Source: Cellvibrio sp. KY-YJ-3 (lineage in GTDB: Bacteria; Pseudomonadota; Gammaproteobacteria; Pseudomonadales; Cellvibrionaceae). From it: 64,000 nucleotides of DNA. Under the pieces are notes generated by a model. The model was not told where the DNA came from. It saw only the letters and a program-made list of their open reading frames with translations, and did no database searches. The position numbers and the translations under genes were made by a program. Positions 54,745 through 64,000 of this stretch are shown here, in pieces (within the stretch, counting starts at the first letter, position 1; each line of letters opens with the position of its first letter). Location: positions 1,426,001 through 1,490,000 of the forward strand of contig NZ_CP031727.1 in the NCBI RefSeq assembly GCF_008806955.1, written 5' to 3'.

Positions 54745-56319
54745 TCATATTAAAGTCGGCAAACTAAACCAAAAGACACTGCCGCCATCGGGCGTTTTTT
54801 CATAGCCAACATCGCCGCCTAGGGCGCGGGAGATGCGTTTGACAATAGACAAACCCAAGCCGTGACCGTCGGCGGATTTGTGTTCAAACTGCACAAATAA
54901 ATCAAATAACTGCTGTTGCTCCAATTCGCTGAGGCCGGGGCCAAAATCTTTTACCCAGCATTTAACTGTACCGTTGTCCATGACAGTGGCGCCGAGTTGA
55001 ATTTGCGGTGCGGTGCCGCCGTACTTGAGGGCGTTGGATAAATAATTCACCCAAATTTCCTCCACCCATTGCGCCTGGCCGAGCGCTTGCGGCCAGTCGC
55101 TGGCGAATTCAATGCGCGCGTGATTTTTTTCAATCAGCGGTTCCAGCCGGCTGCAGGCTTCTTCGGCAATGCTGCGAATATCCAGCGGCAGCAGGCGCAC
55201 TTGTTCCGTTTTGCGCAGGCTGGCAAGCAGTAGCAGGGAGTCGATAATCGCTTGCATTTTTTGCGCCGAGCGCTGCAAGCCCAGCAGCAAATCGCGCTTT
55301 TTGGTTTCGGCTAAATTAATGCCAATACCTACTGCGCTGAGCATGGCGGCGCTTGCAGCCATAGTGGTGAGCGGTTGTTTTAAATCGTGGGCGACTGTGT
55401 GGGCGTAGGCATCCAGCTCGTAATTTTGCTCCAGCAGTGCGGCGGATTGTTGTTCCAGAATTTGCGTTTTTTCTTCCAGCGCGAGGGTTTTTTCCTCCAA
55501 TGCCTGAGTGCGTTGGGCAACTAGTTCTTCGAGTTTTTCGCGGTGTAGACGCAACTCTTCCATTAGTCGCGTGCGATTATCCAGGTCGTCGCGAATACGA
55601 ATACGCATTTGGTTGATGGCTTCCACCACGGTATCCAACTCGTCCGCCTGATGCAGTTTATGGCGCGCGAGTATGAGCGGTTGCTCCAGGTTGGTGAGAT
55701 CCAAATGCCGGGCGTAGTGCGCCATTTTTTCCAAGTGACGGCTCACCCACCAGTGAATAATAAACAGTACAAACACAGCGCTCAGGAGCAGGCTGGAAAG
55801 GGTGGTGATGGCAATGCTCTGCGCGGTTCGAATGAGATCGGCAGTAATACGGTTATCCATCAGCGACACATTTAATTGGCCGAGTAAAAAATTTTCGCCG
55901 TTATCTTCAAAGTGTACTGGCAGTGCAATCTGCGCTAAGGGTTGTTGAAAATCGGGGTGACGCTTTTCCCAGCGGTTGCCTATGTCATCCTGCAATGTCA
56001 CCTCGCCCACGTCAGCTAATTCGGCGATGCCTTTTACTAAGGCGGCGATGCGCGGCTCATCCACCGACCACATGGCGGCGGCTAACAGTGGCAGGTAATT
56101 GCGCTCTATATCCTGCGCGCGCAAGCGGGTTTCCTGCAGTGCATTTTGATAGGCGCTGTAAATTTGCAGGCTGGAAATAATCACTGCGAACAGCAACGTG
56201 CTGAGCAGCACGGTGGATACAATCCGCAGCCCCAACCCCTGCGGACGACGGCGTGTTTTGTGTGGTGCAGGAGGGTTAGTGTGATGGCTGGCCTGATGCG
56301 GCGGAACAGCTAAGGGCAT
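54745..56319 (-). CDS. Membrane sensor histidine kinase
   Basis: A 524-residue kinase. One membrane helix near 30-52 and another near 168-190 flank a periplasmic sensor of about 115 residues. HAMP and a coiled coil (HREKLEELVAQRTQALEEK) follow. The H-box is AHDLKQPLTTM near 312, the N-box NYLSNALKYG near 430, then VKDFGPGL and GHGLGLSIVKRI. It should autophosphorylate on His. No response regulator gene is next to it. It follows directly, with no gap, the gene of a periplasmic binding protein that may present its signal. Confidence 0.92.
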   Translation of the reverse strand: MPLAVPPHQASHHTNPPAPHKTRRRPQGLGLRIVSTVLLSTLLFAVIISSLQIYSAYQNALQETRLRAQDIERNYLPLLAAAMWSVDEPRIAALVKGIAELADVGEVTLQDDIGNRWEKRHPDFQQPLAQIALPVHFEDNGENFLLGQLNVSLMDNRITADLIRTAQSIAITTLSSLLLSAVFVLFIIHWWVSRHLEKMAHYARHLDLTNLEQPLILARHKLHQADELDTVVEAINQMRIRIRDDLDNRTRLMEELRLHREKLEELVAQRTQALEEKTLALEEKTQILEQQSAALLEQNYELDAYAHTVAHDLKQPLTTMAASAAMLSAVGIGINLAETKKRDLLLGLQRSAQKMQAIIDSLLLLASLRKTEQVRLLPLDIRSIAEEACSRLEPLIEKNHARIEFASDWPQALGQAQWVEEIWVNYLSNALKYGGTAPQIQLGATVMDNGTVKCWVKDFGPGLSELEQQQLFDLFVQFEHKSADGHGLGLSIVKRISRALGGDVGYEKTPDGGSVFWFSLPTLI

Positions 56320-57216
56320 TCAAAAACCTCGTGTGGTGTCGTACCACAAAGCGGGATTGTCGAGCGGCGTTTCCGCCGGTAGCAGTGGGTTTTCCAAACG
56401 GACAATTTCGCGTTTATCCAATTCCATGCGTTTGATGCTCTCGCCAAAGTGCTGCAGAAATAATGCGCGCATGCTGCCGTCTTCCATCGCCATGATTAAA
56501 CCGCGTTGAATGGCATCGGCCAGCTCGGGGCGCTGTTTGTTAACAAAGTAGTAAACCGGTGCGGGGTAGTAAAGCACCCAGCGCGGTGCTATCGCCAGCG
56601 GAATTTGCGCTTGGGTTTTTATCTCCGGCAACACCTCGGTAATGGCGCGGGGAAAATAGGCAATGCGCCCCCGCTGCAACATATAAAACAGGCCCTGATA
56701 GTTGGTGGTGGGCGTAATTTTAAAACCGTTGTGGCGCAGAATTTGGTAATCCGGCCAATCCTGCTCTTGTCCACTGCGCAAATTTTTTAATTCGTCGAGG
56801 CTGAGCGAGGCAAACAAGTCGCGGTGCTCGGGGTTAATTAATAGTAGCCGCCAACCTAATAAGCCGCGATCAATAGGAATACGAATGGGCAGCAAGCGCT
56901 GCTCGCGTTCGGGGGTGGTGAGTGTCCAGGTGATATCCAGTTCGCGCCCCAGTTCTACATGGCGCAGGGTGCGCGATTGCGCCATGTCATGGCGTGCGGC
57001 TTTGGGTTGGTAATCGCCCCCCGCTTTAGCCAGCGCCAGTTTGAGCAGCGCGACCGGATAGTGGCCGCGTTCATCCAAAATACGTGATTCTGCCCAGGAG
57101 TAGACCACCGTTTCTGTCGCGCGGACAGGCATTGCCAGCAGCATTAGCAGTGCCAGTAGGGCAATTCCATCATGGGCAAGGCTCCCTGCAAGGCAATTAA
57201 ACGGCAGGCGCAGCAT
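56320..57216 (-). CDS. Periplasmic solute-binding-like protein paired with the kinase
   Basis: About 298 residues with a signal peptide (IALLALLMLLAMPVRA, cleavage before TETVVYS) and an SBP_bac_3-like body (RHVELGRELDITWTL, YQGLFYMLQRGRIAYF). The start is uncertain: the frame is open to 57408, but the ATG at 57216 places the signal near the N-terminus. The last codon abuts the kinase start, so the two are cotranslated. It probably senses a ligand for the kinase rather than serving transport, as no permease gene is nearby. Confidence 0.75.
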   Translation of the reverse strand: MLRLPFNCLAGSLAHDGIALLALLMLLAMPVRATETVVYSWAESRILDERGHYPVALLKLALAKAGGDYQPKAARHDMAQSRTLRHVELGRELDITWTLTTPEREQRLLPIRIPIDRGLLGWRLLLINPEHRDLFASLSLDELKNLRSGQEQDWPDYQILRHNGFKITPTTNYQGLFYMLQRGRIAYFPRAITEVLPEIKTQAQIPLAIAPRWVLYYPAPVYYFVNKQRPELADAIQRGLIMAMEDGSMRALFLQHFGESIKRMELDKREIVRLENPLLPAETPLDNPALWYDTTRGF

Positions 57217-57368
57217 AAACAGCTCGTAGGCAAATCGGGCAGATTGGGACGTCTCCCAGAGGCAGATGCGAAGCAGGTGGGCAGTGGGAATATTCATGAG
57301 TATAGACGTTTTTCGCGCCAGCCAAACGGCGCCAATGCGGATTTTATCGCGCCTGAAAACGGCGTTGA

Positions 57369-58874
<1,506 letters not shown>

Positions 58875-58892
58875 TTAACGGTTAGTAAAACT

Positions 58893-58930
58893 AAAAATCG
58901 CGCCCGTTTTATTACGCGGCGCGATTTTTT
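58893..58930. terminator. Bidirectional terminator after gdhA
   Basis: AAAAATCGCGC and GCGCGATTTTTT pair around a 15-base loop. The convergent hydrolase gene ends inside this structure. Confidence 0.8.
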
Positions 58931-59565
58931 TTGCCGGCGAATAATACCTGATGCTGTGCTTTTATCGTTTTGCGCAGCAAACCGTGTAATTCATGAATCC
59001 CCTGTTGCCACACACCTAATGCGGAGTCGCTATTAATATGCCCGACGTTTTTAATCCGCAAAAAATCCGCGCCCCAGAGTAATGCCCAATAGGCCGCCTT
59101 GGCTTCTGTCAACCAAGGGTCATTGCTGCTGGCAATCACTTTAGTGGGCACCGCGAGCGAGTGCTGTGGTAATTGTTGGGCAATATGAAATTTGTCTGGG
59201 TCTGCCGGTGCCACTAAAAACAGTGCCGCAATTTTGTCCGGAAATTCCGCCGCAATACTGGCGCTCGCCAAGGTGCCAAAACTGTGGGCAATAATCAGCG
59301 CCGGTTTGTTGAGCTTGCTGAGTTCAGCGCGAATGCCTGCTTTCCATGCTTCCAAATTCGGCGTATCCCAATTATCCAGCGCGATACGTTTGCTGTGTGG
59401 CAATTGTGCTTGCCACAAACTTTGCCAGTGTTGTTCATCGCTATTGCGCAAGCCGGGCACAATGATGACCGGAAAAGTTTCCAGTTGATGCGGCAAGTGC
59501 AGTACCGGGCGCTGCCTTGTAGCGCTGGTGGTATCGCTGAAGGTATGGCTGATATTTGTAGTCAC
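58912..59565 (-). CDS. RBBP9/YdeN-family serine hydrolase
   Basis: A 217-residue alpha/beta hydrolase. IIVPGLRNSDEQHWQSLW near 34-51 is the family signature, the nucleophile is in IIAHSFGTLAS near 98, Asp is in SSNDPWL near 148 and His in GHINSDS near 175. Substrates of this family are not well known. It is cytosolic, with no signal peptide, and its end overlaps the gdhA terminator. Confidence 0.88.
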   Translation of the reverse strand: MTTNISHTFSDTTSATRQRPVLHLPHQLETFPVIIVPGLRNSDEQHWQSLWQAQLPHSKRIALDNWDTPNLEAWKAGIRAELSKLNKPALIIAHSFGTLASASIAAEFPDKIAALFLVAPADPDKFHIAQQLPQHSLAVPTKVIASSNDPWLTEAKAAYWALLWGADFLRIKNVGHINSDSALGVWQQGIHELHGLLRKTIKAQHQVLFAGKKNRAA

Positions 59566-59798
59566 CTTGGGGCTCCGCTGCGAATAGCATTGATTGATGC
59601 GCGCAGCTTAGTGGCAGCGGCAGCATTTTAAAAAGAACCAATTTTTATGTGCTTATGCTTAAAAATTGCAGTGGTGAACAGTTATAAGCTAATAGAAAAA
59701 CGGTATTTTTGATTTTAAAAATATCTGAATACTATGGCGCCGTCGCTGGGCACTTAGGGTTTTATAAGTCGTCCGGTTTTTTATTATGAGGCTCTGTT

Positions 59799-59975
59799 AT
59801 GGCAAACCATCATGCTGAGCCTGTCACTATCGCGGACGATGTGCTGGAAGAAATAAAAGATCAACTGGCACAAATTCAATACGGCTCATTGGAAATTCAA
59901 ATTCACAATGGCCAGGTAGTGCAGCTCGAACGACGTGAAAAAAAGCGCTGGGATAAAAGTGTCCACACTAAATAA
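59799..59975 (+). CDS. Small YezD-like protein (DUF2292)
   Basis: A 58-residue acidic protein with the DUF2292 pattern: VLEEIKDQLAQIQYGSLEI, then IHNGQVVQLERREKKR. YezD-type proteins are found beside sulfur-assimilation genes and often under the same control; their action is unknown. The ATG at 59799 follows TTATGAGGCTCT, where GAGG serves as ribosome site. It begins the sulfate-uptake cluster that continues with the porin, binding protein and permeases. Confidence 0.85.
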   Translation: MANHHAEPVTIADDVLEEIKDQLAQIQYGSLEIQIHNGQVVQLERREKKRWDKSVHTK

Positions 59976-60059
59976 ATTTGGCGTTTCTATTAATTATTAA
60001 ACACACAAAATTCCACTGACCGGACCACCGGAAGTGATATGTAAAATCTGGAGATTAGC

Positions 60060-61310
60060 ATGTCATTTCAAAAATCGTGGTCGGTTGCTCGATCACTTGT
60101 TTCAAAAAAAGCCTTTCAACGCAATCTATTGACCACCGCTGTCGGTATTGCATTATCGGCCAATGCATTTGCCGGTTTTCCAACGCTCTACGGCAAGGTG
60201 TATTTAACCGCTGGCCAGTATGATCTGGAAAAAAATGATTTTTCTCTCACAGCTCCTGGCGCCACAACTTACCGCCATATTGGCGCAACCGGTATTGCCA
60301 CAGAGTTGGATACCTTTGTGTTGGAAAGCACCGGTTCGCGCTTGGGTGTGCAGGGCGACTTTGATGCAAATGCCGAGGTGCAGGTTTTTTACCGTGTGGA
60401 ATACGGTATTGATGTGGATAACGGCACCAACAGCAATGGCCGCGAATTAACCCAGCGCAATATTTTTGCCGGTATCCGTGGCGATTGGGGTTCGCTGCTC
60501 GCCGGTAAAAATGACACCCCGCTAAAAACCCTGCAAACCAATAGCGTACTGCGTAGCGACATCGATCGTTTTAATGACGCACCCCTGGCCGATATAGGTT
60601 CTTACCTCGTCGGTGAAAATCGCCCCGACAATGTTATCCAATACGCCTCGCCCATTTTGCTGGGTGGTTTGGAAGTGAACATCGCCGCGATTCAAGCGGA
60701 AGAAACCGGTGTGGAAGTGAGCCCAACCAATGCGCAGGACGATAATGGTTTTGCCTCGGGGCAATCGGTGTCGGTGGTTTACGGCAAATCCAAATGGTTT
60801 GTCGGCGCCGCGTTTGATCGCAATGTAGTGACCAGCGATGTGTTCCGCGCATTGGGTGAAGTGTCACTGGGCCCGGTAAAACTCGCGGCGATTTACCAAA
60901 CCGCAGAGCGTCATGAAGACGTTGATTTACTCGGTGGTTTCTCTACGTTTGTCGGCACCAATGGCACCAATCTCGGTGCACAAAATGGATTGAATCCGCT
61001 CTCAGAATGGGACGGCGCTACAGGCAATGCCTACAAAGAACAAGATGGTTATGTACTTAACGCGCTGTGGAAAATTGCCGGCCCCTGGAGCGCACGGGTG
61101 CAATACGGCCACTCCACCAGCACTCCCACCAATGATAGCTACAGCGATGTCGACGCCGATGCGTTAGCCGTTGGTGTGGATTACAACTTCAATTCGGCAA
61201 CGCGTGTGTTTGGTTATTACGCAAGTTTGGAAGCGGAAGGTGATGCCCAAATCAGCACCAAGGCGACCACGGATAGCACCTTTGCACTGGGTCTGGATTT
61301 CCGTTTTTAA
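60060..61310 (+). CDS. Outer-membrane porin
   Basis: A 416-residue Gram-negative porin. The signal region runs to NAFAGFP near 37-43, then strands typical of general porins (TLYGKVYLTAGQY, SRLGVQGDFD, NIFAGIRGDWGSLLAGKND, DNVIQYASP) and a terminal Phe (FALGLDFRF), which BAM recognises. It should form a trimeric channel. The location before sbp and cysTW suggests it admits sulfate or related anions. GGAG precedes the ATG. Confidence 0.9.
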   Translation: MSFQKSWSVARSLVSKKAFQRNLLTTAVGIALSANAFAGFPTLYGKVYLTAGQYDLEKNDFSLTAPGATTYRHIGATGIATELDTFVLESTGSRLGVQGDFDANAEVQVFYRVEYGIDVDNGTNSNGRELTQRNIFAGIRGDWGSLLAGKNDTPLKTLQTNSVLRSDIDRFNDAPLADIGSYLVGENRPDNVIQYASPILLGGLEVNIAAIQAEETGVEVSPTNAQDDNGFASGQSVSVVYGKSKWFVGAAFDRNVVTSDVFRALGEVSLGPVKLAAIYQTAERHEDVDLLGGFSTFVGTNGTNLGAQNGLNPLSEWDGATGNAYKEQDGYVLNALWKIAGPWSARVQYGHSTSTPTNDSYSDVDADALAVGVDYNFNSATRVFGYYASLEAEGDAQISTKATTDSTFALGLDFRF

Positions 61311-61334
61311 CAACGTTGGATTTAAAAACGATGC

Positions 61335-61354
61335 ATACCTGCGTTCGCAGGTAT
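61335..61354. repeat. REP-like hairpin
   Basis: ATACCTGCG-TT-CGCAGGTAT, perfect 9-bp arms. It is related to the hairpins between ahpC and ahpF and lies between the porin and sulfate-binding genes. Confidence 0.7.
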
Positions 61355-61386
61355 GACGCCACCTTATTTCTTAGCGAGAAAAAATT

Positions 61387-62379
61387 ATGAAATTATTTGC
61401 ACAATCGGCCGCCGTATTGGTGGCCAGCTTAATTAGCGTCAGCGTTTTTGCCAAAGACATTACGCTGCTGAATGTTTCTTACGATCCTACGCGCGAACTC
61501 TATCGCGAATTCAATGCGGCCTTTGCCAAACACTGGAAAGAAAAAACCGGCGACAACGTCAAAGTGGATCAATCCCACGGCGGTTCCGGTGCGCAATCGC
61601 GCGCGGTAATCGATGGCTTGCGTGCCGATGTGGTGACACTGGCACTCGCGGGTGATATCGATCCTATAGCCAAGATTGGCGGTTTATTGCCAGAGGATTG
61701 GGTAACGAAATTGCCCAACAACAGCGCGCCTTATACCTCCACGATTGTATTTTTGGTACGCAAAGGCAACCCAAAAAATATTAAGGATTGGGACGATCTG
61801 GTGAAGAAGGGCGTAGAAGTTATTACGCCAAACCCTAAAACCTCAGGCGGTGCGCGCTGGAATTATTTAGCCGCTTGGGCCTTTGCAAAAAAACAGGGTA
61901 AAGACGACGCTGGTGCGCAGGAATTTGTTCGTCAATTGTTTCAAAACGTTCCCGTATTAGATACCGGCGCACGCGGCTCAACAACCACCTTTGTGCAACG
62001 CGGTATTGGCGATGTGTTGCTGACTTGGGAAAACGAAGCGTTTTTGGCAATCAACGAATTGGGTGAAGACGAAGTAGAAATTGTGGTGCCGAGCATTTCC
62101 ATTTTGGCTGAACCATCGGTGGCGGTGGTCGATAAAAATGCAGCCGCCAAAGGCAATGCCGAGGTTGCCAAAGCTTACTTGGAATACCTTTACACCAAAG
62201 AAGGCCAAAACCTGGCGGCCAAACATTATTACCGCCCACGCGACCCGCAAGTTGCCGAAGTTTATGCGAATACATTTCCAAAACTGGATTTAGTCACCAT
62301 CGACGATTTTGGCGGTTGGGTAAAAGCACAGCCATTTCATTTTGGCGATGGCGGAATTTTCGATCAGATTTATCAATAA
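61387..62379 (+). CDS. sbp: Periplasmic sulfate-binding protein
   Basis: A 330-residue binding protein with a cleaved signal ([12 protein letters not shown] before [16 protein letters not shown]). [12 protein letters not shown] near 64 and [14 protein letters not shown] near 153 are the Sbp/CysP sulfate-site segments. It delivers sulfate or thiosulfate to the CysTWA transporter; permease genes follow. Separate Sbp (sulfate) and CysP (thiosulfate) cannot be told apart here. Confidence 0.94.
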   Translation: MKLFAQSAAVLVASLISVSVFAKDITLLNVSYDPTRELYREFNAAFAKHWKEKTGDNVKVDQSHGGSGAQSRAVIDGLRADVVTLALAGDIDPIAKIGGLLPEDWVTKLPNNSAPYTSTIVFLVRKGNPKNIKDWDDLVKKGVEVITPNPKTSGGARWNYLAAWAFAKKQGKDDAGAQEFVRQLFQNVPVLDTGARGSTTTFVQRGIGDVLLTWENEAFLAINELGEDEVEIVVPSISILAEPSVAVVDKNAAAKGNAEVAKAYLEYLYTKEGQNLAAKHYYRPRDPQVAEVYANTFPKLDLVTIDDFGGWVKAQPFHFGDGGIFDQIYQ

Positions 62380-62386
62380 AACCAAT

Positions 62387-62429
62387 CCCCTCCAGCCCTC
62401 CCTTTTGAAAAAGGGAAGGCTGGGGAGGG
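62387..62429. repeat. Long hairpin between binding-protein and permease genes
   Basis: CCCCTCCAGCC-TCCCTTTT pairs with AAAGGGA-GGCTGGGGAGGG. It can attenuate transcription or protect the upstream mRNA, which would give more binding protein than permease. Confidence 0.7.
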
Positions 62430-62476
62430 ATTAAATAATCTGTTTCCTGACCACAGGTACAAAAAGAGATTTATCG

Positions 62477-63358
62477 ATGAGTGAAACTTCCGCGTCAATA
62501 CTGGCAACGACGCCAGTCGTTTTCCCCAAAAACCCCTGGGTTAAAAAAAGTGTATTACCCGGTTTTGGTTTATCCCTTGGCCTTGCTGCACTTTATGCCA
62601 GTTTAATTGTATTTATCCCACTCGCGGGTCTCGTGATCAAATCATTGGAACTCAGCTGGCCTGAACTCTGGGCGGTGGTGAGCAATGCACGCGCGCTAGC
62701 CAGTTATAAACTCACTTTTGGTGCAGCGTTTGTGGCTGCCAGTTTGAATTTATTGTTCGGTTTTATCGTCGCCTGGGTATTGGTGCGTTACCAATTTTTT
62801 GGCAAACGCGTGGTGGATGCTTTGGTGGATTTACCCTTTGCATTACCCACCGCTGTCGCCGGTATTGCACTCACCGCGCTTTACACCACCAAAGGTTGGG
62901 TAGGGCAGTGGTTTTGGTTGGCGGATATCAAAATCGCCTACACCTGGATTGGTGTCACCGTGGCATTAACCTTTATTGGTTTGCCGTTTGTGGTGCGCAC
63001 TGTGCAGCCAGTACTCGCTGATTTGGAAGCGGAAATTGAAGAGGCAGCGGCGAGTTTAGGGGCATCGCGCTGGCAAACCTTTAAGCGCATTTTATTGCCC
63101 GCACTCTTGCCTTCACTGTTAACCGGTTTTGCTTTGGCGTTTGCGCGTGCCATTGGTGAATACGGTTCAGTGGTTTTTATTAGCGGCAATATGCCCTACA
63201 AAACGGAAATCACCCCACTACTGATTATGACCAAGCTGGAAGAATTTGATTACGCCGGTGCGGCCGCACTCGGTACCGTCATGTTGATTTTCTCCTTCGT
63301 GTTGTTACTGCTCATTAACCTGCTCCAACATTGGAGCCATAAGCGCACAGGAGGTTAA
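62477..63358 (+). CDS. cysT: Sulfate ABC transporter permease CysT
   Basis: A 293-residue inner-membrane permease with six helices. PFALPTAVAGIALTALY near 133-150 and the ABC-docking EAA loop EIEEAAASLGASRWQTFKRI near 190 are the main marks. It pairs with CysW to form the sulfate channel. The ATG follows a weak AAAGAGA site, and the cysW start is 2 bp after its stop. Confidence 0.95.
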   Translation: MSETSASILATTPVVFPKNPWVKKSVLPGFGLSLGLAALYASLIVFIPLAGLVIKSLELSWPELWAVVSNARALASYKLTFGAAFVAASLNLLFGFIVAWVLVRYQFFGKRVVDALVDLPFALPTAVAGIALTALYTTKGWVGQWFWLADIKIAYTWIGVTVALTFIGLPFVVRTVQPVLADLEAEIEEAAASLGASRWQTFKRILLPALLPSLLTGFALAFARAIGEYGSVVFISGNMPYKTEITPLLIMTKLEEFDYAGAAALGTVMLIFSFVLLLLINLLQHWSHKRTGG

Positions 63359-63360
63359 TC

Positions 63361-64000
63361 ATGGCCGGTGCTGTTTCATCGTTCGGCGCGCAAAAAATTG
63401 CGGCGCGCAATTCTGCTACTAGCGAAGCGCCTTGGGTGCGGGTGGTATTAATTGCTGTTGCGCTTACGTTTTTAACGCTGTTTTTATTTTTACCTTTATT
63501 TGTCGTTTTTAGCGAAGCCTTTGCTAAAGGTGCAGGCGTTTATTGGGCGTCCATCACTGAACCTGCTGCAGCCCATGCCATTAAACTCACGTTGATCGCC
63601 GCGGCAATTGCGGTGCCCTGTAATTTAATTTTTGGTTTGGCCGCCGCCTGGGCAATCGCTAAATTTGAGTTTCGCGGCAAACAATTTGTGATCACGCTAA
63701 TCGATTTGCCTTTTGCGGTATCGCCGGTAATTGCGGGTTTGATTTACATGTTGTTATTTGGTCGGCAGGGATTTTTTGGCGAGTGGCTGGGCGAAAACGA
63801 TTATCAAATTATGTTTGCCATTCCCGGCATAGTGCTTGCGACGGTGTTTGTGACGTTTCCGTTTATCGCACGGGAATTAATTCCGTTGATGCAAGAGCAG
63901 GGCAAAGAGCAAGAGGAAGCGGCAATTACCCTGGGTGCCAGCGGTTGGAAAATGTTTTGGCGCGTGACCTTGCCCTCGGTGAAGTGGGCGCTGTTGTACG
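63361..64000 (+). CDS. cysW: Sulfate ABC transporter permease CysW (partial)
   Basis: The first 213 residues are visible and the gene runs off the window. It has a membrane helix VVLIAVALTFLTLFLFLPLF, PFAVSPVIAGLIYMLLFG, and the EAA loop QEEAAITLGASGWKMFWRVT. It starts two bases after cysT, with GGAGG as ribosome site, and so is cotranslated. A cysA ATPase gene is expected just beyond the edge. Confidence 0.94.
   Translation, partial: MAGAVSSFGAQKIAARNSATSEAPWVRVVLIAVALTFLTLFLFLPLFVVFSEAFAKGAGVYWASITEPAAAHAIKLTLIAAAIAVPCNLIFGLAAAWAIAKFEFRGKQFVITLIDLPFAVSPVIAGLIYMLLFGRQGFFGEWLGENDYQIMFAIPGIVLATVFVTFPFIARELIPLMQEQGKEQEEAAITLGASGWKMFWRVTLPSVKWALLY

Overview
The window looks like the chromosome of a Gram-negative gammaproteobacterium, possibly near Cellvibrio (a tentative guess from the outer-membrane porin, the AhpC/AhpF, GdhA and sulfate-transport neighbours and the style of the repeats; no rRNA or other marker gene is present). 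Core chromosome lies at the far left (1-754) and on the right (46123-64000). Between them is one large insertion of about 45.4 kb (755-46122) that reads as a mobile defence island.

The island sits inside srkA, the stress-response kinase gene. The first 37 or so codons of host srkA are at 46123-46233 and the rest at 1-754, both on the minus strand, and the split falls in the conserved LNSY/ENRV codons. Each junction carries an inverted 9-bp repeat (ACCCTTAAC). At the right end is an overlapping operon of three large tyrosine-recombinase-like proteins plus a small coiled-coil protein, an arrangement like Tn554 TnpABC or gamma-mobile-trio islands. A complete, diverged srkA follows the operon by 11 bp, so the element appears to carry a replacement for the gene it destroys.

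Island cargo from left to right: a Druantia type III pair (druE, druH); a metallo-beta-lactamase-fold protein paired with a small membrane protein; a complete type I restriction-modification system (hsdR, hsdS, hsdM); a sigma-54 activator with a CARF/RtcR-like sensor domain; and, divergent from it behind a good -24/-12 promoter, a compact seven-gene operon (VWA, PP2C phosphatase, Ser/Thr kinase, SF1 helicase, a protein with a HEPN-type motif, a coiled-coil McrB-like ATPase and a DUF2357 protein). This is the TerY-P phosphorylation triad joined to DNA/RNA-processing genes and placed under inducible control. Next are an XRE repressor divergent from a two-gene helicase unit with palindromic operators, a zone of small inverted-repeat elements with a decapitated DUF900 hydrolase, a protein of unknown function, and AbiH.

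Right of the island the chromosome holds an orphan ParA ATPase, a TPR lipoprotein and a GH25 muramidase. Then comes a short integron-type cassette stretch: two clear attC sites and small minus-strand cassette genes, interrupted by an intact IS3-family element, with no integrase gene in view. After that come ahpC-ahpF, a histidine kinase with a periplasmic binding protein, gdhA, an RBBP9-type hydrolase, and a sulfate-uptake cluster (YezD-like small protein, porin, sulfate-binding protein, cysT, cysW) that runs off the right edge.
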